Positions 1 to 7,984 are shown, numbered from the stretch's first letter. The stretch: 16,994 nt of DNA from Acidianus infernus (GCF_009729545.1 NZ_WFIY01000003.1:1-16994), one strand, 5' to 3'. Notes: generated by a model from the letters alone, not told the origin. Numbers and translations: made by a program.

Positions 1-1096
1 TTCAACAACCACAACTCTTTCAGTTCTTCCTTATTTCAACTAAGATTTTTAGCAGTTGCGACACAACAAATTGGCTTTCAGTTCTTCCTTATTTCAACCT
101 GAGTCTAAATATTATTGCCCGAATTCAGATGTCTTTCAGTTCTTCCTTATTTCAACATACTAAGACCGACATTCCTCACACGGTTTATGGAACTTTCAGT
201 TCTTCCTTATTTCAACGTCATCAAGCGCTGGGGTGATGATGTGATGTACATCTTTCAGTTCTTCCTTATTTCAACCTTACTGGGTTCGATCAAGGCATGA
301 TGGACCAACTTTCAGTTCTTCCTTATTTCAACCGAGCATAAGCCCGTCAATTCTTACTATTATTATCTTTCAGTTCTTCCTTATTTCAACTTGGTATATA
401 AGTCATTCCGCAATGACGGTAGACTTTCAGTTCTTCCTTATTTCAACTTTACGGTGAGGCGGATATCGTAACTGTAGCCGACTTTCAGTTCTTCCTTATT
501 TCAACATGTGAGGCGTTATTCTATTACCTAGAAGCCGTTTACTTTCAGTTCTTCCTTATTTCAACTGACAAACACTTCTATACATACGGTCTACTGAGAG
601 TCTTTCAGTTCTTCCTTATTTCAACGGCGGACCAGTGACTGAGTATATTGAGTTGGACAGTGCTTTCAGTTCTTCCTTATTTCAACACGACAAAGAAAAG
701 AAAACTTTGAAGATTCAATTCTTTCAGTTCTTCCTTATTTCAACACGATGAACAATTCGAAATATTGAAAGATTTTCACTTTCAGTTCTTCCTTATTTCA
801 ACTTAATTACCCCGTTTAAGGGGCAGGAGGCAGTATTCTTTCAGTTCTTCCTTATTTCAACACAAAAACGACAGAAAGCCAGTATGAAGAATATAACTTT
901 CAGTTCTTCCTTATTTCAACTCGATCATATCGATAGAGCGTTTGATAGAGATGCCTTTCAGTTCTTCCTTATTTCAACAGAACCCCTGAAGTTTTTGAAG
1001 GTATGGCTTACTACTTTCAGTTCTTCCTTATTTCAACGACGGTTTCAATTTCTATCAGGCTATCGCAACTAGCTTTCAGTTCTTCCTTATTTCAAC
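1..1096 (-). CRISPR. CRISPR array A, 19 repeats in view, leader on its right
   Basis: Nineteen identical 24-nt repeats, read on the plus strand as CTTTCAGTTC...TTATTTCAAC, first at 17-40 and last at 1073-1096, with period 57-61 and unique spacers of about 34-37 nt. Positions 1-16 are the end of a truncated spacer; the TTCAAC at 1-6 is chance, because a repeat there would leave a 10-nt spacer. The array continues beyond the window. The leader lies at 1097-1320, so transcription is on the minus strand and the newest spacer is the one between 1037 and 1073. No repeat variants were seen. The repeat is that of arrays B, C and D. Confidence 0.98.
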
Positions 1097-1320
1097 CGTG
1101 CGTTGATTTTCACTGCTTTTTCACGTTCTTTTTGCGTTCTGTGTAGATTAAACTACTTCATTTTAAGATAAAAACTTTACTTTTCACTAAAATTGATGGG
1201 AGGCAAAGTAGAAAAAGTTTATCTCTCGATTTTTTGAAAGTAAGTTTTCAACGCAAAAGTTTTTAAAGTGTATTTAAACCTCGTAAAAGACGTGAGTGAA
1301 TTTACGTAAGAATCTACATG
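1097..1320 (-). promoter_or_regulatory. CRISPR leader A
   Basis: AT-rich, gene-free sequence directly beside the first repeat of array A. It is an inverted copy of leader B (5381-5604): the two 224-nt segments differ, by eye, only at one base near the outer end (CTACATG here, CTACCTG in B). On the minus strand it holds a TATA-like GGTTTAAATACAC followed by CTTTAAAAAC, and the palindrome TTGAAA-N6-TTTCAA at 1234-1251. A leader drives pre-crRNA transcription and directs spacer integration at the leader-repeat junction. Beyond 1320 similarity to the other leaders drops to isolated modules. Confidence 0.9.
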
Positions 1321-1835
1321 AACAATTATCTGAAAAAAGAGATTATTGCAAACTTCCCTACTTTCTAGGTTAAATTGAAAGAGGGTAAATACTCAAAGTA
1401 GATAGAGAAATTGTAGACAAGGGGGGAATAACGTATCCGCCTTTTATCAACATACTAATTGAAAGAAAGGAAGGAGTTTAGGAATAATCTCAAGAATGAG
1501 AAGTTAATTCCTAACTCTCCTAATTTCTAGAGTGAATTGAAAGAGAGAAAATACTCAAAGTAGATAGAGAAATAGGAGGATTAAGAGTTCTTCACATTAT
1601 ACAACAAAATACTCAAAGTAGATAGAGAAATTGTAAAAATCCCTTAACGATACTTTGACCAGTATCAGAAGTTTGATGAGTTAGCACAGAAGTTGAGGCT
1701 CTGAACGATACTTTCACCTTAATAGTAGTAAACTTGTTAATTCGTTTAATTACGCATTTCATCCACACTACGGATAGGGTAAGGCCTTCAGAGAACCCAA
1801 GTTATCGTCAGGGGAAGGTTTTCCGAGTCAAGTAG
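1321..1835. other. gene-free stretch with leader-distal repeat modules
   Basis: No credible gene. It holds three copies of a leader-associated module ending in ACTCAAAGTAGATAGAGAAA: 1353-1412 (with CTTTCTAGGTTAAATTGAAAG upstream in slightly varied form), 1511-1573, and a short copy at 1607-1632. The same module occurs inverted at 5109-5188 and 5290-5345, and beside leaders C and D. A pair of related 15-bp words, AACGATACTTTGACC and AACGATACTTTCACC, starts at 1646 and 1704 (period 58). The remainder, 1720-1835, shows nothing recognisable. Confidence 0.6.
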
Positions 1836-2430
1836 CTAGGGAGATACCAATTTCTCGTGTAATTGCTTCAACATCTCTACGTACATCTTCTCGTACTTGT
1901 CCACCCTTAGTATGATTGTCCTCTTGCACTTGCGGAAGCCCTTGTCAGTGGTTACGATGTAACCTTGTATTAGCCTAGCGTACATCATTATTTGGTGGTC
2001 GTGTTTATATGGGGTAATGAAAGGGTTAAGCCTAAGCCTCTTCTGGCACCAGTAATAAAACCCTTTATGGGAATTCCCTCGTGCCTCGTAGTGGCTAGAG
2101 TCAGGTGGCCTTCGCTCATCGAGAATTCCCCCTTCTCTCTGAGCTTTATTTAAAACGCCACATATGAAAACATGTACTCATTTAAAGCACTTTAATTCCG
2201 CCAACCGCACGTTATTAGTTTGGTCGCGCTTACCTAGTAAGGCGTTCTTAGATATCTTCCGCTTGCGTAATTTTTCCCTCCCTCGTTCTCAAAACATTCC
2301 TCTGTCAGTAAACGATGGCGTCCTCCATTTAAAGGCTGGCTTATTCTCTAAATTAAGTGCCCTTTAAATAAGTAATTCAAAGCGTTTAAGGGGTCTTGAA
2401 GCCCATTCCTCTCAAATTGCCCTTGGTCAT
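1836..2430 (-). pseudogene. decayed gene of unrecognised family
   Basis: The minus strand has an open stretch from 2177 to the stop at 1836-1838 (114 codons) with protein-like composition (for example GFYYWCQKRLRLNPF, HDHQIMMYARLIQGY, VDKYEKMYVEMLKQL) but no good start before the internal ATG at 1988. In the same frame, coding-like sequence continues upstream across TGA stops at 2178-2180 and further on (FKWRTPSFTDRG, then stop, then EKLRKRKISKNALLGKRDQ). A possible original ATG lies at 2430 in another frame (MTKGNLRGMGFKTP). This looks like one basic protein broken by stops and a frameshift. I do not recognise the family; transposase or plasmid/virus origin is possible but unsupported. Confidence 0.5.
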
Positions 2431-2589
2431 GGATAAAAAAGAAAGAGAGAAAGGAAAGGGAAAAGAAAAGAGAGAGAAAATATTAATCTTTACCTATCAT
2501 TTTTTCGTATACCTTATATTAATTAAGCTTTGTTATTGATGAATGATTTGGCAGAGAAGCTCGATTTTTTGTATACCTTTATTAATCCC
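2431..2589. other. short gap with a purine-rich run and an imperfect repeat pair
   Basis: Upstream of the preceding decayed gene. It holds a purine-rich run (2431-2482) and two related words, TTTTTTCGTATACCTTATATTAAT near 2500 and TTTTTTGTATACCTTTATTAAT near 2565, with period about 64. No gene is seen. Confidence 0.4.
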
Positions 2590-3385
2590 TTAATCCCATT
2601 CCAATTGAAACCATTGCAATGCAACGCTAAGCCCAGTAGGGGAAGAGATAGCTATTTCTAGAACCTGACTTCCTCCTAAAGGGTTAACTCCCAAGGGGCT
2701 CATCGATTCGGGTGGCTCAGAGCATTGGAAGAGTGAGGGACTTTCATTCATCTAGTCCCTTATTGCTTGTTGCTCATACTTGAGTTGGGGAGGAGCGTCA
2801 TTAACGTCTTGGGCTATCCATCCCCTTTCCTCCCCCTTAATCTCAATTTCTTTAACTGTGCAGCCTTAAACCTGGTTCGAAGTTCCCTTTCATTATTTTA
2901 GGCAAATAGTATTGAACCGTGAAGCAATTTGCAGTGCAGTAAATAACTTCTCGTTGTCTATGCCGAAAGACCTAGCTAGTAAAAGTCCCTCGATTTAGCG
3001 ACAAGGGCCTGGCACGGCCTGATTGGCCCTCGATTTAGCGAAGCTACGACTTGATTAGCCTATGTAAATTATGGTTTTGCCCATCGCCCTAAAAATGGGT
3101 TCGACTCGTTTAAACACGTCCTCCCTACCACCTCTCTAGCTTACTGGCGCGTCTAGGAATTCAATACCGGAGAGTTAGTGTTCATGTCCACAAGGATAAG
3201 CCACCTGCTCTCAACGATTCCGTTCCTTCTACATCTGGAGCGTCAATGACCATTGATATTACTATATCGGAGTTTTTAACCACTTCCTTAGGAGACCTAC
3301 CTTAGCTCCATTTAGCCTTCTCTATAGTTCAGTGAGTTCTTAACCAGCCATTGAAAAGCCCATTATCCCTAAGCCTAGTTAAGTG
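2590..3385 (-). pseudogene. 3-hydroxyisobutyrate dehydrogenase-like pseudogene (beta-hydroxyacid dehydrogenase family)
   Basis: Pieces of an NAD(P)-binding beta-hydroxyacid dehydrogenase appear in the right order on the minus strand in shifting frames. A Rossmann start LGLGIMGFSMAG is near 3376-3345. Then come VVKNSDIVISMVIDAPDV, a short EFLDAP, EDVFKRVEPIFRAMGKTI followed by IYIG, GIDNEKLFTALQIASRFN, and MKGNFEPG with FKAAQLKKL. These match the family's GxGxMG motif, the D-A-P-V-S substrate region and the G-F-K-A-x-x-x-x-K-D catalytic helix. Many in-frame stops and shifts break it. The end is uncertain; one frame runs to a TAA at 2590-2592, giving near the usual length of about 290 residues. 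The TATA-like TTTTTAAATAGC just upstream (3396-3408, minus) probably belonged to it. Likely a metabolic gene silenced long ago. Confidence 0.7.
2987..3041. repeat. 15-bp direct repeat pair inside the dehydrogenase pseudogene
   Basis: CCCTCGATTTAGCGA occurs at 2987-3001 and 3027-3041, separated by 25 nt. The middle segment is single-copy and falls where the dehydrogenase reading is interrupted, so it looks like a small insertion with target duplication rather than a tandem duplication. Confidence 0.6.
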
Positions 3386-3395
3386 AGACTATAAA

Positions 3396-3540
3396 GCTAT
3401 TTAAAAAGTGGGAATTACGCGAAACCTGCAGTGAAAAAATTGTAAACATAACAACTTGCCAGAAAGTGGGCTATTGTAATCGGGTCTGTTCCGTTGAAAA
3501 CCTCCATAACAACTTGCCAGTGGGGATTACGCGAAACTAA
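3396..3540. repeat. interleaved short direct repeats
   Basis: AGTGGGAATTACGCGAAAC (3407-3425) recurs as AGTGGGGATTACGCGAAAC (3519-3537). CATAACAACTTGCCAG occurs at 3447-3462 and 3505-3520 (period 58). The copy at 3505-3537 joins both words; the earlier copies hold the right and left word separately. The 42 nt between 3463 and 3504 is single-copy. Confidence 0.7.
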
Positions 3541-3900
3541 ACGTCTTAGAGGAAGAGGAAAACGTTAGTGGAAGTTCTTACTAAAATTGCTCCTTGGCAA
3601 ATAAACGAGATCTTGAGAAAAGCTATCACGGTTATGAAAGAGGGCATTAAAAGGATCTCGTTAATGCCCTAGAGAGAGATCGTGATTAGGAATACTATGT
3701 CGTTATTAAGGACGGTAAAGTAATAGTTACCTCTTTAAAAAGAGGGATCTAAAAGGGAACTTTACGAAATAATCAAGAACGTTAAGGTTAGTTAAGTGAT
3801 AGCACAGTTGTAGGCGAAGATGAGGAAAGAGTGATAGCACGACTGGCGTGATTGACCTTTCGGCAAGTGATAGACATGCACGATAAGTATCAAGCAAGGT
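3541..3900 (+). pseudogene. decayed short gene or genes, family not recognised
   Basis: Coding-like fragments in several plus-strand frames: EVLTKIAPWQINEILRKAI followed by TVMKEGIKRIS, ending at a stop near 3670; then NALERDRD, stop, EYYVVIKDGKVIVTSLKRG; then GEDEERVIARLA. The amphipathic helix followed by a short beta-rich segment suggests a small regulatory or antitoxin-like protein, but no family is clear. Stops and shifts make it non-functional. AGTGATAG recurs at about 35-bp spacing (3795, 3830, 3866). No gene is seen from 3900 to 3952. Confidence 0.35.
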
Positions 3901-3952
3901 TAGGGCTAATCCAATGATGGTAAATTCACCTAGCCTTTCTTCACCTCGTCAG

Positions 3953-4720
3953 TTAGCAGAGCTCCACGTGACCAAAACCACTAGCCCTAGAAGACCCAAC
4001 CCCTATGATTAGCGCTGTCTCCACTAATTTTCTAGTCTCATCGTCGTTCTTTAACAGCCTGTATTCGACTTTACCTATCATCACTGGCTCCTTCCCATTG
4101 TCGTATGGTATCCAGATCGTCTTTATCCTAGTCTTCCAGCTTTCAGTAATCCTACTCTCTATCTCAGCTAGCTCTTGAGGTGTTAAGTTGTTCTTATTCT
4201 TCATGAGGGCGTAAGGGATCCAAAAGACTGCAGAAGGTGAAGGGAAGAACTTCCTATAGTCCCTATTAGTTATGAAGGGGTTTGCCAGAAGCGTTGGAGA
4301 AAAACACAGCTTTACCTTGTTCCCAAAGTTGAACGTGTCCTTTTCTATCCTCTCAATGACGAACTCCAATAGCCCTCCCTCGACCTTTATCCTAGTCCTA
4401 ACTCCCAAGTCGCCCTTTACCTTTTCCTCAAACCCTTTGGACAACTCGTTGGGTAAACCAACCCTTATCTTGTACTCACCATCTAGTGGAACCTCTTTCA
4501 GTACCCCCCTCTCGTAGTAAGGGTATACGGCCTCCTTGTTGATTGGGGGAGAGACGTGGATTGGCTTAAAAAACCCCTTTGTGGGTCTAAACAAGACCTC
4601 TAGTTCTGGGAGCTCGGTTAGGACTACTATCTTACTTATTTTTCCAGTAAAATTATTGAATTTGTTGTTCCCATTTCTTTCGTATTTCATCTTAACGGTG
4701 AGGGTATAACTGGAGAACAT
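3953..4720 (-). CDS. cas6: Cas6 CRISPR RNA endoribonuclease
   Basis: Cas6 cuts the long array transcript inside each repeat to give crRNAs for type I and III effector complexes. The 255-residue protein ends in the Cas6/RAMP glycine-rich loop, IIGVGSSRASGFGHVEL (about residues 238-254), the clearest signature. The N-terminal strand (FSSYTLTVKMKY) fits the first ferredoxin-like fold. FKPIHVSPP near residues 51-59 includes His55, one of only two histidines; the other is in GFGH. Length is slightly short for the family (often 260-290) but nothing is obviously missing. The ATG at 4720 is preceded, on the minus strand, by TTTATTTATT about 20-34 nt upstream, fitting a leaderless archaeal promoter. 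It stands alone between the facing leaders of arrays A and B, with no effector genes beside it. The frame is intact, unlike most neighbours, which suggests it is under selection. Confidence 0.93.
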   Translation of the reverse strand: MFSSYTLTVKMKYERNGNNKFNNFTGKISKIVVLTELPELEVLFRPTKGFFKPIHVSPPINKEAVYPYYERGVLKEVPLDGEYKIRVGLPNELSKGFEEKVKGDLGVRTRIKVEGGLLEFVIERIEKDTFNFGNKVKLCFSPTLLANPFITNRDYRKFFPSPSAVFWIPYALMKNKNNLTPQELAEIESRITESWKTRIKTIWIPYDNGKEPVMIGKVEYRLLKNDDETRKLVETALIIGVGSSRASGFGHVELC

Positions 4721-4737
4721 TAAATAAAGATGGGAGA

Positions 4738-4756
4738 GGAAATAAATAAAGATTAG
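4738..4756 (-). promoter_or_regulatory. cas6 promoter (TATA box)
   Basis: On the minus strand AATCTTTATTTATTTCC lies about 20-34 nt before the cas6 ATG, the spacing expected for a TATA box and a leaderless transcript. A second AT-rich word, CTTTATTTA, touches the start codon and is too close to be the TATA box. Confidence 0.55.
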
Positions 4757-4940
4757 CGAATTCGGTGGAGACAGACGTGAAGGAGGAAAAGCGACGTTAC
4801 CTAAGCCTTAGCCTTAAGGGGTACTAGTAGCCTTTCGTACTAGCTGCGGAGCTTATTCTACCTGTCTCCTCCGCTGAGTGACTCTTTCCGTAGTCAAGAA
4901 GAATGGGTAAAATATGCGTTAAAACGAATTAACTAGAAGA
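4757..4940. other. gene-free spacer with an inverted repeat
   Basis: No gene is seen. GGAGACAG near 4769 and CTGTCTCC near 4858 are exact inverted copies bracketing about 80 nt, with further pairing possible (GCGGAG / CTCCGC). This could fold as a small RNA or be decayed sequence. ATGGGTAAAATATGCGTTA near 4903 resembles the first half of the mini-array repeat that follows. Confidence 0.35.
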
Positions 4941-5080
4941 ATGAAAAAATGCATTACCTAGAGTCGTCAGCTGACATTTTCTCAACGTCATAACCAAATG
5001 AAAAATATGCATTACCTAGAGCAGATCTGCTTGAATATTGAACAATTTGTTATTAAATGAAAAATATGCATTACCTAGAG
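4941..5080. CRISPR. three-repeat mini-array with a distinct 24-nt repeat
   Basis: Three copies of a word beginning ATGAAAAATATG and ending CATTACCTAGAG: 4941-4963 (23 nt, one A/T change or deletion in the A-run), 4998-5021 and 5057-5080 (identical 24 nt). They enclose two unrelated single-copy segments of 34 nt (4964-4997) and 35 nt (5022-5056). Repeat length, spacer length and period (58, 59) match the four big arrays, yet the repeat shares no obvious identity with theirs. It abuts, at 5081, a copy of the leader-distal word TTTTTTCAGGTAGATT. It may be a new array made by spacer integration at a non-CRISPR site; orientation is unknown. Confidence 0.7.
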
Positions 5081-5380
5081 ATTTTTTCAGGTAGATTTTT
5101 GAGTTCATCAATTTCTCTATCTACCTTGACTCTTTTTACTAAATTACTTTCTTTCAATTTCACCTAGAAAGTAGGGGAGTTAGGAATTATTTATTTGTTA
5201 GCGACACTTTAAGATTATTCCTAAAATCCCTTAATTCTTTCAATTAAACGTGAAGATAAAAATGATAGACGTTCTTTCACCTTCTCTAGAATTTCTCTAT
5301 CTACTTTGATTGTTTATCCCCTTTCAATTTCATCTAAAAACAAGTGGATTTGAAAATGTTCGTAATCTGGGAAATTTTTT
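5081..5380. other. leader-distal repeat modules beside leader B
   Basis: No gene. It holds inverted copies of the module seen at 1353-1632: 5109-5188 (TTTCTCTATCTACC ... CTTTCAATTT ... CTAGAAAGTAGGGGAG) and 5290-5345 (TTTCTCTATCTACTTTGA ... CCCCTTTCAATTT). The words TTTTTTCAGGTAGATT at 5082 and 5376 bracket the pair. The second module corresponds in place to the module next to leaders C and D. Confidence 0.6.
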
Positions 5381-5604
5381 CAGGTAGATTCTTACGTAAA
5401 TTCACTCACGTCTTTTACGAGGTTTAAATACACTTTAAAAACTTTTGCGTTGAAAACTTACTTTCAAAAAATCGAGAGATAAACTTTTTCTACTTTGCCT
5501 CCCATCAATTTTAGTGAAAAGTAAAGTTTTTATCTTAAAATGAAGTAGTTTAATCTACACAGAACGCAAAAAGAACGTGAAAAAGCAGTGAAAATCAACG
5601 CACG
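5381..5604 (+). promoter_or_regulatory. CRISPR leader B
   Basis: Inverted copy of leader A, directly before the first repeat of array B. Candidate TATA elements on the plus strand are GGTTTAAATACAC (near 5421), CTTTAAAAAC just after it, and TTTTTATCTTAAAATG nearer the array (about 5527-5542); the last is best placed for a transcript starting close to the first repeat. The palindrome TTGAAA-ACTTAC-TTTCAA is at 5450-5467. Similarity to leaders C and D is high in the middle and outer parts and lower around 5500-5560. Confidence 0.9.
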
Positions 5605-7800
5605 GTTGAAATAAGGAAGAACTGAAAGATAAGCCTAAACGTATTGAGCCTGGTGCGTCTAAGTTGAAATAAGGAAGAACTGAAAGGGGATACCCCTGTG
5701 GGATAATGGTATACCTTATACGTTGAAATAAGGAAGAACTGAAAGATAGTGACGGATTCGTTAACCACCAACATTCCTAGTTGAAATAAGGAAGAACTGA
5801 AAGCTCCGAGGAAAGAAGATAACAAGAAGACTGAAATTAGTTGAAATAAGGAAGAACTGAAAGTTCTGGGCATTCAAAAACCTCAACAATATCCAAAAGT
5901 TGAAATAAGGAAGAACTGAAAGGGGTGTATTCAAAAAAGACAAAAAGGCTCCAGGCAAGTTGAAATAAGGAAGAACTGAAAGCTGGCATCACCACTGTCA
6001 TTCGCTGTAACAGCACAAGTTGAAATAAGGAAGAACTGAAAGGTTCCTTCTTTCTCTTCTAATAATATCAATGTGTCTGGTTGAAATAAGAAAGAACTGA
6101 AAGTATTTTTACCACGCCCCAGATGTCTTGAATAATTGTTGAAATAAGAAAGAACTGAAAGTACTCCTGCTCATCTTTGAACCTTAACACTTCCACGTGT
6201 TGAAATAAGAAAGAACTGAAAGATTTTTCCTCCTCGTTATAGACCTCTAGAAAGTCTGTTGAAATAAGAAAGAACTGAAAGTTATTATCCCACCTGTAAC
6301 ACGCTTGATAAGGTCTGTTGAAATAAGAAAGAACTGAAAGAAATTTCTCAACTTTTGCTTTTGGGACTGTCTCTGTTGAAATAAGAAAGAACTGAAAGGT
6401 GCAGGGACCTGTCGCCCATGCATAAACTTGTGAGTTGAAATAAGAAAGAACTGAAAGTGTTTACTTGAGTCCCCGCAAACACTACCCTGGAGTTGAAATA
6501 AGAAAGAACTGAAAGTTGTAGTAAACGCTGTACCCTCTCTTCCTCAGTTGTTGAAATAAGAAAGAACTGAAAGTTGGTTTTTTGGTATCACAATTTTTAC
6601 TTGTTTCGTTGAAATAAGAAAGAACTGAAAGGAGGAACCAGTTTGACTTTGAGCAGGATATAAAAGTTGAAATAAGAAAGAACTGAAAGTAATTTCCGAG
6701 AATGATCTTGCCCCTATCCAAGAGTTGAAATAAGAAAGAACTGAAAGTGAGGTATGCCCTGGGCGTGGTATTTTGCAATTAGGTTGAAATAAGAAAGAAC
6801 TGAAAGTCATACTCTTCGTAATTTGAAATTGTTTCAACCAGTTGAAATAAGGAAGAACTGAAAGAGTTGCAAAATCAGCACCATACACTGTGACACGAGT
6901 TGAAATAAGGAAGAACTGAAAGGCTCATTATCTTTTGTACTGTCGTAGTATTATTCGTTGAAATAAGGAAGAACTGAAAGGTATTTGTACATCAACACTT
7001 TTGACGACCTTAAGGTTGAAATAAGGAAGAACTGAAAGACGTTCTTTCTAATGTTCAGTTCTAGCCGTGACGAGTTGAAATAAGGAAGAACTGAAAGTCC
7101 GGACAGATTTCAACAAATTCAACTAAATCGCAAGTTGAAATAAGGAAGAACTGAAAGCAGATTCGGTCATGCCAATTCTCGGTCCATTCCTCGTTGAAAT
7201 AAGGAAGAACTGAAAGCTGTGCCTAACATGTGAATATCTATTGTATTCCGTTGAAATAAGGAAGAACTGAAAGCTTCTTGGCAAGGTATGAGTTAACGGA
7301 GTTCTGACGTTGAAATAAGGAAGAACTGAAAGGTATCCGGACTGTAACCTTGCAGATTATACCCTTTGTTGAAATAAGGAAGAACTGAAAGATTGAAACC
7401 TCATGCTCTTCTCCCTGATAATACTGTTGAAATAAGGAAGAACTGAAAGATGAGCAAGTTTCGGCAGTGTTAACGCAATACGGGTTGAAATAAGGAAGAA
7501 CTGAAAGCTAGTCCACTCTGTGTTATACCTAATTCTCTGGCGTTGAAATAAGGAAGAACTGAAAGAGGTTTTTGAATATGTTGGTAACGTTTTTTAATAT
7601 GTTGAAATAAGGAAGAACTGAAAGTTCTCTGCAGTAAAAATATAAACTTGGGTTTCGCCTTGAAATAAGGAAGAACTGAAAGATTCTTCTAATCCATTGT
7701 AGATCAATTCTATCTTGTTGAAATAAGGAAGAACTGAAAGCCATCTGTTATCTCAGCAAGTCTTAGAGAACAATATGTTGAAATAAGGAAGAACTGAAAG
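5605..7800 (+). CRISPR. CRISPR array B, 38 repeats, complete, with a variant-repeat block
   Basis: Thirty-eight 24-nt repeats (GTTGAAATAAGG...ACTGAAAG) from 5605-5628 to 7777-7800, with 37 unique spacers of about 33-37 nt. The leader is on the left, so transcription is plus and the newest spacer is 5629-5662. Repeats 1-8 are canonical. Repeats 9-21 (6080-6806) all carry G12 to A (ATAAGAAAG instead of ATAAGGAAG). Repeats 22-38 (from 6841) are canonical again, except repeat 36 (7659-7682), which begins CTTG instead of GTTG. The array ends abruptly against an open reading frame fragment at 7801. Confidence 0.98.
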
Positions 7801-7984
7801 CAGGACCCGGGCAAATCGCCCCAGGGACTACTCTATGGGCATATGTAACCAATCTTAATATAACATCTTATTACAACTATGCTAAGGCACAGGTAATAAA
7901 TGGTTGGGCATCTCAATATAGTAGATGGGAATACTTATATCAGTTCTGTTATCCATATATCAATGTAGAAACAACTGGTCTATA
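7801..7984 (+). pseudogene. 3' end of a gene cut off by array B
   Basis: Directly after the last repeat, the third frame (from 7803) reads about 60 codons to a TAA: GPGQIAPGTTLWAYVTNLN, then ITSYYNYAKAQVINGWASQ, then YSRWEYLYQFCYPYINVETT. Read back into the repeat, the frame meets TGA at 7779-7781 and has no start, so the 5' part of the gene is missing. Aromatic- and Asn-rich composition suggests a surface or virion-type protein; I do not recognise the family. It looks like the tail of a gene whose front was replaced by the array. Confidence 0.55.

Noticed and set aside
1..6. TTCAAC at the window start as the end of another repeat
   Set aside because: It would give a 10-nt spacer, whereas all others are about 33-37 nt; it is spacer sequence by chance.
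115..300. Open frames inside array A with repeated LSVLPYFN, FQFFLIST or FSSSLFQ motifs
   Set aside because: These are the three-frame translations of the CRISPR repeat. The same applies to the frames at 884-1072 and in arrays B and C, including the 205-codon frame at 12332-12949.
2164..2367. 67-codon plus-strand frame
   Set aside because: It lies antisense to protein-like minus-strand sequence of the decayed gene at 1836-2430 and shows no recognisable domain.
4272..4517. 81-codon plus-strand frame
   Set aside because: Antisense shadow of cas6.
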